Below, piece after piece: positions 1 to 8,820 of a DNA stretch of 64,000 nt. Position 1 is the stretch's first letter, and each line of letters opens with the position of its first letter. The notes below the pieces were generated by a model. The model was given only the letters and a program-made list of their open reading frames with translations, did not search any database and had not been told where the DNA came from. Both the position numbers and the translations under genes were made by a program. The stretch comes from Planctomycetota bacterium (GTDB lineage Bacteria > Planctomycetota > UBA1135 > GCA-002686595): contig JASLMK010000100.1 of assembly GCA_030746555.1 (NCBI GenBank), positions 62,001 through 126,000 on the forward strand, read 5' to 3'.

Positions 1-1
1 C

Positions 2-394
2 GGCGAGCTCGGTGATGGCGAGCTGGAGGAGCTCTACACCCACACCTTCGACAACGTCGCGGACCGATCACTCGAGGTCGGCTGGCAGCTCTTCGGCGAG
101 AACTACGCGCGCGGAGTGCTGATGGTTCGCCTGAGGGGTCTGATGCGCGAGCATGGCATCACAGAGCACACCGAGCTTCCCGACCACCTCACCCATGTCC
201 TGGCCCTTCTCGGGCACCTGCCCGAGGATTTGGCGGGAGCCCTGGCCCGTAACCAGGTCCACCAGGCAGCGGAGAAGATCCACGAGAACCTGCGAGCGAT
301 CACGAGCCCCTGGGCCGGCGTCCTCGCGGTCACCCTCCGAGTGCTCGAGTCGCACTCTTCTCCGACCTGCGCCGAACAGGAGGCTACGCGATGA
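2..394 (+). CDS. narJ: NarJ-type nitrate reductase assembly chaperone (5' partial)
   Basis: Only the last 130 residues are in the window; the reading frame is open from base 2. The visible part is mostly helical and acidic, with LEELYTHTFDN and GENYARGVLMVRL stretches that I recognise from NarJ/TorD-like chaperones. NarJ binds apo-NarG in the cytoplasm and delivers it for molybdenum cofactor insertion and membrane docking. The call rests mainly on context: the stop codon overlaps the start of narI (ATGA at 391-394). The structural subunits narG and narH should lie just upstream, outside the window. Confidence 0.82.
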   Translation, partial: GELGDGELEELYTHTFDNVADRSLEVGWQLFGENYARGVLMVRLRGLMREHGITEHTELPDHLTHVLALLGHLPEDLAGALARNQVHQAAEKIHENLRAITSPWAGVLAVTLRVLESHSSPTCAEQEATR

Positions 395-1080
395 ACGAGT
401 TCGTTCTCTTTGGAGTGCTGCCCTACGTGGTGATGGTCGTGTTCTTCATCGTGACGATCCAACGCTATCGCCTGAAGGCCTTCAGCTACTCGAGCCTGTC
501 GTCGCAGTTCCTGGAGAACCAGCACCACTTCTGGGGGTCGGTGCCCTTCCATTACGGAATCCTCGTCGTCCTGTTCGGGCACGTCCTCGGGTTCCTCGCG
601 CCCAAGACGATCCTCTCATGGAATGCCGAGCCGGCGCGGTTGATGCTGCTCGAGGTCACCGGCATCGCCTTCGCAGTACTCACGCTCGTCGGCCTGGCGA
701 ACATCATGATCCGCCGCTGCACGAGCGCCCTCACGCGCCGGGTGACCACCCGCGGTGACTGGATCGTCTACGCCCTGCTGCTCGTCCAGGTGCTCACGGG
801 GATCGGTGTGGCCGTGTTCCACGGTTGGGGGAGCTCGTGGTTCGCCACCAACCTGACCCCGTGGCTCTGGTCGCTCGTGAAGCTCTCGCCCGACGTGTCC
901 TTCGTCGCCCCGCTGCCGTTCATGGTCAAGGCGCACATCGTCAATGCGTTCCTCCTGATCGGTTTCTTCCCGTTCACACGCCTCGTGCACATCCTCGTCG
1001 TTCCCAATCCCTACCTCTGGCGCCGCACGCAGGTCGTGATCTGGAACTGGGATCGCACGAAGATCCACAACCACGACTGA
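391..1080 (+). CDS. narI: Respiratory nitrate reductase gamma subunit (NarI)
   Basis: 229 residues, the usual NarI length, with five hydrophobic segments. NarI is the di-haem b membrane anchor of the NarGHI complex; it takes electrons from quinol at the outer side of the membrane and passes them to NarH and NarG. Conserved features include the N-terminal transmembrane helix, H-containing helices (FHYGILVVLFGHVLGF near residue 54-69 and VKAHIVNAFLLIGF near 179-192) and the W-R-R-T-Q tail after the last helix, consistent with b-haem ligation. ATG overlaps the narJ stop, so translation is coupled. narK follows after 16 nt. Confidence 0.93.
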   Translation: MNEFVLFGVLPYVVMVVFFIVTIQRYRLKAFSYSSLSSQFLENQHHFWGSVPFHYGILVVLFGHVLGFLAPKTILSWNAEPARLMLLEVTGIAFAVLTLVGLANIMIRRCTSALTRRVTTRGDWIVYALLLVQVLTGIGVAVFHGWGSSWFATNLTPWLWSLVKLSPDVSFVAPLPFMVKAHIVNAFLLIGFFPFTRLVHILVVPNPYLWRRTQVVIWNWDRTKIHNHD

Positions 1081-1096
1081 TCAGGAAGGTCTATCC

Positions 1097-2722
1097 GTGA
1101 AGACACCCGAACGCTGGGACGTCGAGGACGAGCAGTTCTGGGACTCCGAAGGCAAGGCGATCGCCAATCGCAACCTCTGGGTCTCCATTCCCAATCTCCT
1201 GTGCGGCTTCTCCGTGTGGCTCTACTGGGGGATGCTGGCGAAGTTCATCCAGAAGTTGCACTTCACGAGCAAGGAGCTATTCGACTTCACCTTCATGAAC
1301 GACGGCGCGTCCTACTCGGGAGACGAGTACCGGGCGCTGCTCTTCACGCTGCCTGCGGTGGCCGGCTTGTCGGGGGCCACGCTGCGCATACCGAATGCGT
1401 TCATGATCGCCATTTGCGGCGGACGCAACGTCAAGTTCATGACGACCCTGATGTTGCTCCTTCCCGCCATCGGAGCCGGGTTCGCCCTGCAGAACCCCGA
1501 CACTCCGTTCCACGTCTTCATCATGCTCGCGGCGCTCTCGGGCGTGGGCGGGGGCGCGTTCGCGTCATCGATGTCCAACATCAGCTTCTTCTTCCCCAAG
1601 CGGATGCAGGGCCTGTCTCTGGGGCTCAACGCGGGGTTGGGCAACGCCGGCGTGAGCGTGATGCAGTTCCTCCTGCCGTGGATCATCACCTTCGGCGCGT
1701 TCGGAGCCATCGGGGGCGAGCCCTTCGTGGGGGCCGGAGGGGCGGAGGTCTGGGTGCAGAACGCGGCGCTGGTCTGGGTTCCGATCCTGGGCGTGCTAGC
1801 GATCATGGCCTACCTATTCATGAACAACCTGCCGCAGCACGAGTGCGGCACGCTTCCCGTTGCGATCGGGAAGTACCTGTGGCTGACCCTCCTTGGGTTC
1901 GCGAGCGTCTCGGTGGGTGTCGTCCTGCTGATCGTCCCCTGGGGCGGCGTTCCGGTCCTGCTGAAGACCTTCCTCGTGCTGCTCGTGACCATCCTCGTGA
2001 CGTTGTTCCTGATGAAGAAGCTGACGCCCAAGGCGATCAGTGTGAACCTCGAGGGTCAGTTCGCGATCTTCAAGAACAAGCACAACTGGGTCATGACGTG
2101 GCTCTACACGATGACCTTCGGCTCGTTCATCGGCTACGCCAATGCCTTCCCCAAGCTGATCGACGACGTGTTCGGTGTGATCCGTGTCGCGGGAGACGGT
2201 TCGCCCCTGGCCGAGTCGATCACCAATCCGGGCGCTCCGATCTCGGCCAAGTTCATCTGGATCGGCGCTGGAGTGGGGGCCCTCATCCGGCCCCTGGGCG
2301 GCTGGCTCTCCGACAAGCTCGGCGGAGCGCGCGTCACTCAGTGGGACACGGTCGTGATGATCGCGTCGACGATTGGCGCGGGTTACTGCGTCTCGCTGGC
2401 GAGCCAATCCACCCAGCCGGAGCAGTACTTCATCCCGTTCCTGCTGCTGTTCATCGTCCTGTTCGCCACGACCGGGATAGGCAACGGATCCACCTTCCGG
2501 ATGATCCCGATCATCTTCTCCAAGGAGCACGCCGGCCCCGTGCTCGGCTGGACTTCCGCCGTCGCAGCCTACGGCGCCTACCTCATCCCCAAGATCTTCG
2601 CGACGCAGATCAAGGCGGGCACTCCCGAGTACGCGCTGTACGGCTTCGCCCTCTACTACGCTTCGTGCTTGGTCGTGAACTGGTGGTTCTACGCGCGCAA
2701 GGGTGCGGAGGTGCCCTGCTGA
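1097..2722 (+). CDS. narK: Nitrate/nitrite transporter, NarK family (MFS)
   Basis: 541 residues with about twelve membrane-spanning segments and the glycine-rich nitrate-signature-like helices GVGGGAFASSMSNISFFFPK (near residues 150-170) and FATTGIGNGSTFRMIPIIF (near 455-475). NarK proteins exchange nitrate and nitrite, or import nitrate with protons, so this gene supplies the NarG active site. The start is GTG at 1097, preceded by a good AGGAAGG Shine-Dalgarno at 1083-1089. The C-terminal half has the GALIRPLGGWLSDKLGG motif typical of MFS cytoplasmic loop 8-9. It sits in the operon between narI and the alternative complex III genes. Confidence 0.93.
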   Translation: MKTPERWDVEDEQFWDSEGKAIANRNLWVSIPNLLCGFSVWLYWGMLAKFIQKLHFTSKELFDFTFMNDGASYSGDEYRALLFTLPAVAGLSGATLRIPNAFMIAICGGRNVKFMTTLMLLLPAIGAGFALQNPDTPFHVFIMLAALSGVGGGAFASSMSNISFFFPKRMQGLSLGLNAGLGNAGVSVMQFLLPWIITFGAFGAIGGEPFVGAGGAEVWVQNAALVWVPILGVLAIMAYLFMNNLPQHECGTLPVAIGKYLWLTLLGFASVSVGVVLLIVPWGGVPVLLKTFLVLLVTILVTLFLMKKLTPKAISVNLEGQFAIFKNKHNWVMTWLYTMTFGSFIGYANAFPKLIDDVFGVIRVAGDGSPLAESITNPGAPISAKFIWIGAGVGALIRPLGGWLSDKLGGARVTQWDTVVMIASTIGAGYCVSLASQSTQPEQYFIPFLLLFIVLFATTGIGNGSTFRMIPIIFSKEHAGPVLGWTSAVAAYGAYLIPKIFATQIKAGTPEYALYGFALYYASCLVVNWWFYARKGAEVPC

Positions 2723-2723
2723 G

Positions 2724-3371
2724 ATGGCCGCCCTCAACGGCAAGATCATCGCCTTCTTCATGTTGGTGATCGGGACCGTCGTCCTCGCCCGCACGACCTC
2801 CGTGAGGCTGCCGGGCAACCACCAGGGCTACGAGCCGGTCCAGCCGATCGCCTACTCCCATCGCCTGCACGCGGGGGAGCTCGGGATCGACTGCCAGTAC
2901 TGCCACTACGGGGCGGAGCGCAGCCGCCATGCCGGTATCCCCTCGGCCTCGGTGTGCATGAACTGCCACAAGACGGTCACTAGCGGGCTCGACGCTCTCC
3001 TCGAGGAGCGTGCCGCGGCGGAGGAAGAGGGGCGCGAGCCTAGGCGCGTCGTCTCCAGCGAGTTGCGCAAGCTCTACGACGCCGTCGGTCTCGATGAAGA
3101 CCTCGAGCCCACGGGTGTACAGGGCGATCCCATCGAGTGGGTTCGCGTCCACAACCTGCCCGACTTCGTCTACTTCGATCACCGTGTCCACGTGGCCGAG
3201 GGGCTGGCGTGCGAGACCTGCCACGGACCCGTCGGGAGCATGGAGCGCGTGCGGCAGCACTCCGACCTGTCCATGGGCTGGTGCGTGCAGTGCCACCGCG
3301 ACAGCTCCGTCGCACCCGAGGGCCACCTGGTCGAGCACGCATCGACCGACTGCGGAGTGTGTCACTACTGA
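2724..3371 (+). CDS. actA: Alternative complex III subunit ActA, pentahaem cytochrome c
   Basis: 215 residues from the ATG at 2724, one base after the narK stop; an upstream in-frame codon at 2703 lies inside narK and is less likely. One N-terminal membrane anchor (residues 7-22) is followed by exactly five CxxCH haem-binding motifs: CQYCH 57-61, CMNCH 78-82, CETCH 163-167, CVQCH 187-191 and CGVCH 210-214. Five c-haems plus a single anchor is the ActA pattern. ActA is the periplasmic electron-transfer subunit of alternative complex III, the quinol:electron acceptor oxidoreductase that replaces cytochrome bc1. Its stop overlaps the actB start. Confidence 0.9.
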   Translation: MAALNGKIIAFFMLVIGTVVLARTTSVRLPGNHQGYEPVQPIAYSHRLHAGELGIDCQYCHYGAERSRHAGIPSASVCMNCHKTVTSGLDALLEERAAAEEEGREPRRVVSSELRKLYDAVGLDEDLEPTGVQGDPIEWVRVHNLPDFVYFDHRVHVAEGLACETCHGPVGSMERVRQHSDLSMGWCVQCHRDSSVAPEGHLVEHASTDCGVCHY

Positions 3372-6343
3372 TGGACGAGACCACAGAGAACGAAGTCCTG
3401 CTCCCCTTCGAGCGGGAGGGCGGCTCCCGGCGCAGCTTCCTGCAGCTGGTGGGCTTCGGCATTGCGGGCGCGTCCCTGGCGGGGTGCTCGCGAGGGCCCA
3501 CGCGCAGGGCGGTCCCCGCCCTGGAGGCGTCGCGGGAGTTCGTGCCCGGCCGGCCCTACTGGATCGCCTCGACCTGCGGCGGGTGTGAGGCGGGCTGCGG
3601 CGTCCTGGCGCGCTGCAGGGACGGCAGGCCGATCAAGCTCGAAGGGACGCCGGCCCATCCGATCTCATCGGGAGGGCTGTGTCCGTCAGGGCAAGGCTCG
3701 GTCCTCTCGCTCTACGACTCCCACCGCTTCGACGGCCCGCGCCGCAGGGTGGAGGGAGGCGAGGAGAGCGTGACCTGGCAAGAGGCCGACGCAGAGCTGC
3801 GTGCCCTGCTCGAACAGGTGCGGGCGAGTGGCGGGCGGGTGCGGCTCCTGACCGGAACGATCCACGGCCCGAGCACCAAGGCGACGATTGCGGAGTTCGT
3901 CGGGAGCTTCGCGGACGCGCGCCACATCACCTACGACGGCCTCTCCACGTCGGCGATCGGCGCCGCGCACGAGGCGACCCACGGGGAGAGGCTAGTCCCG
4001 ACCTACCGCTTCGAGCGAGCCAAGACCATCGTCGCCTTCGACGCCGACTTCCTCGGCACCTGGATCTCTCCGGTGGAGTTCGCCGCGGGATACACGGCGG
4101 CGCGTGACCTGGAGGCCGACGGCACGCGCATGTCGAGGCATCACCACCTCGAGGCGCGCACCTCCCTGACAGGCTGCCGTGCCGATGTCCGGACCAGGCT
4201 GGCGCCGTGGGAAGTCGGCCCCGCCCTCTCCGCGCTGTGTGGGCGGCTCGAGCGCCTCGCCGGCAAGCCCGGGCCTTGCGCGGGCGTCGCCGAAGTGGAC
4301 GGCCACGGCGAGCGGATCGCGTCCATGGCGACGGAGCTGTGGGAGCACCGCGGTGAGAGCCTGGTGATCGCCGGGTCCGACGAGAGCTCCATCCAAGTCC
4401 TGGCCAACTACGCCAACGAGCTCCTGGGCAACTACGGGAGCACCGTCGACCTCGCGGAGGACTCCCGCCAATGCTCGGGCGACGATCGACAGCTCGAGGC
4501 CCTGCAGGCGGAGCTCGTCGAAGGGGAGGTGGACCTGTTGATCGTGGCGGGCGCGAACCCGGCCCATACCCTCGGCGGCACCCTGGACGTCGGTCGGGCA
4601 ACGCACCTGGTGAGCTGCGCGACGGTTCCCGACGAGACGAGTGCCCTGGCGGATTGGGTGCTGCCCGAGCCGCACTTCCTCGAGAGCTGGGACGACGCGC
4701 AACCTCGCCGCGGAACGTACTGCCTCACCCAGCCCACGGTCCCCGCCCTGCGACCGGGGCGGACCCTGCGTGCCACCCTCGCGGCGCTTGGCGGCGATAG
4801 CCGCACGGACCGTGAACTCCTGCGTGAGTACTGGCGAGAGGAGCTCTTCCCGCGGACGGCAGAGACCGACTTCGACACCTTCTTCGACGGCGCGCTCCAC
4901 GAGGGTTTCGTCATCCTGGGGGAGGAGCGGGTCGCTCCGCGGCGGTTCGTCATGGCGGCGGTCCGGCCCGTGGCCGGCGCGGTGGCGCCCGTCGCCGGCG
5001 CGCTCGACCTCGTGCTCTACCCGAAGGTCGGCATGCTCGACGGTCGGCACGCTCACAACCCCTGGTTGCACGAGCTCCCCGATCCGGTCAGCAAGATCAC
5101 CTGGGACAACTACGCCTGCCTGTCACCCAAGACCGCGGAGCGTCTAGGGCTCGACGAGGGGGACGTCGTCGACGTCTCCCCGACCGATTCCGACGCCTCG
5201 ATCCGACTGCCCGTGCACATCCAGCGCGGCCAACACGACGGAGTCGTCGCTGTCGCTCTCGGGTATGGTCGCGAGGGGACGCAGCGCTTCACCGACGTCG
5301 GCCCGCAGTGGCTGGAGGGCCGTCCCACCGTGGAACCGGGATCCCTGGTCGGCGCGAGAGCCGAGGCGCTCATCGCCGACCCCGCCGGACGGCGCGGGAG
5401 CACGCGGCACGTGACGGTCGCGGCGACCGGAGCCGCGACCGAACTCGCGGCGACTCAGGACCACCACTCCCTCGTCCTGCCAGAGCACCTGGCGATCGAG
5501 GGTCACGAGCGGCGCGATCTCGCCCGCACCACGTCCTTCGCCGCCTGGAAGGAAGACCCGGGCGCGGTGGCTCACGGCCATCACCTTCCCGCAACGGATC
5601 TGTGGCAGGACGACCACGCCGGCGACACGACCTGGGGCCTGGCGATCGACCTCGCCAAGTGCACCGGCTGTTCAGCCTGCGTCGTGGCGTGCCAGGCCGA
5701 GAACAACGTGCCGGTCGTCGGGCGCGACGAGGTCCAGCGGCACAGGGAGATGAGCTGGCTGAGGATCGACCGCTACTTCGAGGGCGAAGAGGACGACCTG
5801 CGCGCCCTGCACCAGCCCATGATGTGCCAGCAGTGCGACCATGCGCCCTGCGAGTCGGTCTGTCCCGTCCTGGCGACGGTCCACTCCTCCGAGGGGCTCA
5901 ACCAGCAGGTCTACAATCGCTGCGTGGGCACGCGCTACTGCGCGAACACCTGTCCGTACAAGACGCGCCGCTTCAACTGGTTCAACTACCCGCGGGAGGA
6001 CGCGCTCCAGAACCACGCGCTCAATCCCGACGTGACCATTCGCTCACGCGGGGTCATGGAGAAGTGCTCTTTCTGTCTGCAGCGCATCCAGGAGGCCAAG
6101 GCCGAGGCGAAGCGGGAGGGGCGCGAGCTGCGCGACGGTGACATCACCCCCGCCTGCCAGCAGTCGTGCCCGGCCGGAGCCATCGTGTTCGGCAACCTCC
6201 GCGATCCCGAGAGTCGGGTGGCCGCTCTGGCGGCGCGACCGCGCGCCTACGCCATGCTCGAGGAGCTCAACGTCCAGCCCTCGGTGCGCTACCTGGCCCA
6301 CGTACACAACGGCCGCAGAGAGGAGGGGCACCGTGCACACTGA
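3371..6343 (+). CDS. actB: Alternative complex III subunit ActB, iron-sulfur molybdopterin-like protein
   Basis: 990 residues. The ATG at 3371 overlaps the actA stop (TGATG) and is followed by a twin-arginine signal SRRSFLQ (19-25) and an LAGC lipobox with Cys39, as expected for a Tat-exported lipoprotein. Residues about 65-740 form the molybdopterin-oxidoreductase-like domain with cysteines 69, 72, 76 and 104. In characterised ActB this domain carries an Fe-S cluster but no molybdenum. From about residue 755 a ferredoxin-type domain carries several cysteine groups (CTGCSACVVAC, CQQCDHAPCESVC, CVGTRYCANTC, CSFCLQR, CQQSC) for further clusters. It relays electrons from ActC quinol oxidation to ActA. 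Confidence 0.92.
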   Translation: MDETTENEVLLPFEREGGSRRSFLQLVGFGIAGASLAGCSRGPTRRAVPALEASREFVPGRPYWIASTCGGCEAGCGVLARCRDGRPIKLEGTPAHPISSGGLCPSGQGSVLSLYDSHRFDGPRRRVEGGEESVTWQEADAELRALLEQVRASGGRVRLLTGTIHGPSTKATIAEFVGSFADARHITYDGLSTSAIGAAHEATHGERLVPTYRFERAKTIVAFDADFLGTWISPVEFAAGYTAARDLEADGTRMSRHHHLEARTSLTGCRADVRTRLAPWEVGPALSALCGRLERLAGKPGPCAGVAEVDGHGERIASMATELWEHRGESLVIAGSDESSIQVLANYANELLGNYGSTVDLAEDSRQCSGDDRQLEALQAELVEGEVDLLIVAGANPAHTLGGTLDVGRATHLVSCATVPDETSALADWVLPEPHFLESWDDAQPRRGTYCLTQPTVPALRPGRTLRATLAALGGDSRTDRELLREYWREELFPRTAETDFDTFFDGALHEGFVILGEERVAPRRFVMAAVRPVAGAVAPVAGALDLVLYPKVGMLDGRHAHNPWLHELPDPVSKITWDNYACLSPKTAERLGLDEGDVVDVSPTDSDASIRLPVHIQRGQHDGVVAVALGYGREGTQRFTDVGPQWLEGRPTVEPGSLVGARAEALIADPAGRRGSTRHVTVAATGAATELAATQDHHSLVLPEHLAIEGHERRDLARTTSFAAWKEDPGAVAHGHHLPATDLWQDDHAGDTTWGLAIDLAKCTGCSACVVACQAENNVPVVGRDEVQRHREMSWLRIDRYFEGEEDDLRALHQPMMCQQCDHAPCESVCPVLATVHSSEGLNQQVYNRCVGTRYCANTCPYKTRRFNWFNYPREDALQNHALNPDVTIRSRGVMEKCSFCLQRIQEAKAEAKREGRELRDGDITPACQQSCPAGAIVFGNLRDPESRVAALAARPRAYAMLEELNVQPSVRYLAHVHNGRREEGHRAH

Positions 6344-7733
6344 GCCGGAAGCCGCGAACCTCGCTCCCCCGCTGATCGGCGGTGGAAAGATGCCCTCCGA
6401 CGTGACCCGCGACGTCTGCGGCCCGTTGGAACGCCGCCCGACCGGCATGTGGTGGCTGGCGTTCGCGGGCGCGGCCTCCTTGCTCGCGATCGGCATCGCG
6501 GCGGTCTGGTACCAGGTCGCGACAGGGATCGGCACCTGGGGGCTGAACCGCACCGTCGGTTGGGGATTCGACATCACCAACTTCGTGTTCTGGGTCGGGA
6601 TCGGCCACGCGGGGACGCTCATCTCCGCCGTGCTGCTCCTGTTCCGCCAGAAGTGGCGCACCTCGATCAACCGCTCCGCCGAGGCGATGACGATCTTCGC
6701 CGTCATCTGCGCCGGGCTGTATCCGGTGATCCACATGGGCCGCCCGTGGCTCGCCTTCTGGGTCTTCCCCTATCCGAACTTCCGCGGCCCGTTGTGGGTG
6801 AACTGGCGCTCGGCCCTCTTGTGGGACGTCTTCGCCATCGGGACCTACTTCACGATCTCCCTGGTCTTCTGGTACGTGGGCATGATCCCCGACCTGGCGA
6901 CCCTGCGGGACCGTTCCCGCGGATTGCGGAGGAAGATCACCGGGCTGTTCAGCCTGGGTTGGAACGGCTCGGCGCGCACCTGGTCGCGCTACGAGATGGC
7001 CTGCGTCCTCCTGGCGAGCCTCGCCACACCGCTCGTCGTCTCCGTCCACAGCGTGGTCAGCACCGACTTCGCCACGTCTGTCGTCCCCGGCTGGCACACG
7101 ACCGTCCTGCCGCCCTACTTCGTGATCGGCGCGGTGTTCTCGGGATTCGCGATGGTGCTGATGTTGATGCTCATCGCCCGCAGGGTGATGAGCTTCGAGG
7201 ACTACATCACCAGCGCACACATCGGAGCGATGTGCAAGGTCCTCGTCTTCACGGGTTCGATCGTCGGCCTGGCGTACGCGACCGAGCTCTTCACCGCCTG
7301 GTACTCAGGCAGCGAGTACGAGATGTTCGCCTTCTCCAATCGCCTGCGCGGACCGATGGGTTGGGCCTACGCGGTGATGGTGCTGTGCAACGTCGTCGCT
7401 CCACAGCTGCTCTGGAGCCGCCGCATCCGCAACTCCCTGGGCTTGGTGTTCTTGATCACGGTCCTGGTGAACATCGGCATGTGGTTCGAGCGTTTCGTGA
7501 TCATCGCCGGTTCCCTGCAACGTGACTACCTGCCCTCGGCCTGGTCCGACTACGTGCCGACCTCTGTCGAGTTCGGCGCCCTGATCGGGGGATTCGGGCT
7601 GTTCTTCACCCTGTTCCTCCTGTTCTGCAGGTTCCTTCCGATGATCAGCATGTTCGAGGTCAAGACGGTCCTCACCGACGGCCACGAGCGAGCCGCGAGC
7701 GAGAGCGATGCGCGCGAGAGGAGCGTGGCATGA
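6333..7733 (+). CDS. actC: Alternative complex III subunit ActC, NrfD-family quinol-binding membrane protein
   Basis: 466 residues. I choose GTG at 6333 because it follows an AGGAGGGG Shine-Dalgarno (6321-6328) and overlaps the actB stop by 11 bases; the longer frame upstream lies inside actB. About ten transmembrane helices of the NrfD/PsrC type are visible, including TNFVFWVGIGHAGTLISA and YEMACVLLASLATPLVVSVH. ActC holds the periplasmic-side quinol site and a probable proton channel. The charged C-terminal tail ends in the next overlap (ATGA) with actD. Confidence 0.92.
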   Translation: MHTEPEAANLAPPLIGGGKMPSDVTRDVCGPLERRPTGMWWLAFAGAASLLAIGIAAVWYQVATGIGTWGLNRTVGWGFDITNFVFWVGIGHAGTLISAVLLLFRQKWRTSINRSAEAMTIFAVICAGLYPVIHMGRPWLAFWVFPYPNFRGPLWVNWRSALLWDVFAIGTYFTISLVFWYVGMIPDLATLRDRSRGLRRKITGLFSLGWNGSARTWSRYEMACVLLASLATPLVVSVHSVVSTDFATSVVPGWHTTVLPPYFVIGAVFSGFAMVLMLMLIARRVMSFEDYITSAHIGAMCKVLVFTGSIVGLAYATELFTAWYSGSEYEMFAFSNRLRGPMGWAYAVMVLCNVVAPQLLWSRRIRNSLGLVFLITVLVNIGMWFERFVIIAGSLQRDYLPSAWSDYVPTSVEFGALIGGFGLFFTLFLLFCRFLPMISMFEVKTVLTDGHERAASESDARERSVA

Positions 7734-8248
7734 CTCGCTTGGCTCAGGTGGGCCTGTTCGAGGCCGAGGAGCACCTCCTGGCGGCCATCGCCGAGAGCCG
7801 CTCGCGCGGCCTGGTCGTCGTGGATGCCTACTCGCCCTACCCGATCCACGGGATCGACGAGCTGATGGGGATCCGACGCTCGCGCCTCACGCTGGTCTGC
7901 TTCTTCGGCGGGCTGCTCGGCCTGTCGCTGGGACTGTGGTTCCAGTACTGGTCCTCGGCGACGGACTGGCCCCTGAACGTCGGCGGCAAGCCCTTCGACT
8001 CACTGCCCGCGTTCATGCCCGTCGGCTTCGAGCTCACGGTCTTGTTCGGCGGCCTGTCCACCGCCCTGGCGCTGCTCGTTCGCAGTCGCCTGTGGCCGGG
8101 AAAGCGCGGATCGACACCGCCAGGTGTGACCGATGATCGTTTCGCGCTCGTGATCGCGCGCAGCAACACCGACCTGCCCAGTTCCGAGCTCCCCGAGCTC
8201 CTGCGCCGCCACGGCGCGCTAGACGTCTGGCGGGAGGGGGACCGGTGA
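7730..8248 (+). CDS. actD: Alternative complex III subunit ActD (DUF3341)
   Basis: 172 residues with an N-terminal soluble part containing YSPYPIHGIDE (about residues 34-44), a hallmark of the DUF3341/ActD family, then two membrane helices (about 55-75 and 100-122) separated by an SATDWPLNVGGKPF loop. ActD is a small structural subunit that packs against ActC. ATG at 7730 overlaps the actC stop, and its own stop overlaps the GTG start of actE. The C-terminal third (DDRFALVIAR) resembles the cytoplasmic tail seen in other ActD proteins. Confidence 0.9.
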   Translation: MTRLAQVGLFEAEEHLLAAIAESRSRGLVVVDAYSPYPIHGIDELMGIRRSRLTLVCFFGGLLGLSLGLWFQYWSSATDWPLNVGGKPFDSLPAFMPVGFELTVLFGGLSTALALLVRSRLWPGKRGSTPPGVTDDRFALVIARSNTDLPSSELPELLRRHGALDVWREGDR

Positions 8249-8820
8249 GCTCCTCGGGTCGGACCCTGCTCGTGCTGTTCGTCTCCAGCGCGGCGGTGCT
8301 GTTGCTCCTCGAGCGCCTGTTGCATCCGAACCCCCGTGAGCGCAACTACGAGCTCCTCACTGAGATGGTGTACTCCAAGGCCGCCGAGAGCCTGGATGCG
8401 AGCATCGCGCTCCCAGCCGGCATGACCCAGCAAGCGATCGTCGAGGGCGTCGTCGTGCGCGGGCAGGTGCCCTTCCACTACGGCACGGGGCCGGAGGAGG
8501 CCGTGCGGGCCGGTGTGGAGCTCACGAACCCCGTGTCCGACGGGCCGCAGGTCCTCGCCCGCGGCCGCGAGCTATTCGGCCGCTACTGTGCGCTCTGCCA
8601 CGGCCTCGACGGTGGCGGCAGGGGGCCGGTCGTGGAGCGCGGGATGCTCCCGCCCCCTTCACTCCTCGCGGCGCGGGCTCTGGCGATGGCCGACGGCGAG
8701 ATGTTCCACATCGTGACGATGGGCCAGGGGAACATGGGTTCGCACGCCGCGCAGGTCACGCCGCAGGACCGCTGGAAGCTGATCCGCTACATCCGATCCC
8801 TCCAGGAGCCGGCGCGATGA
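8245..8820 (+). CDS. actE: Alternative complex III subunit ActE, monohaem cytochrome c
   Basis: 191 residues from a GTG start inside the actD stop (GTGA). An N-terminal membrane anchor or uncleaved signal (about residues 7-24) precedes a class I cytochrome c domain with one CALCH motif (115-119). A methionine-rich segment (MGQGNMGSH) near residue 155-163 can supply the axial ligand. In alternative complex III, ActE is the monohaem subunit next to ActA and hands electrons to the downstream acceptor. The VPFHYGTGPEEA stretch before the haem is typical of the family. Confidence 0.9.
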   Translation: MSSSGRTLLVLFVSSAAVLLLLERLLHPNPRERNYELLTEMVYSKAAESLDASIALPAGMTQQAIVEGVVVRGQVPFHYGTGPEEAVRAGVELTNPVSDGPQVLARGRELFGRYCALCHGLDGGGRGPVVERGMLPPPSLLAARALAMADGEMFHIVTMGQGNMGSHAAQVTPQDRWKLIRYIRSLQEPAR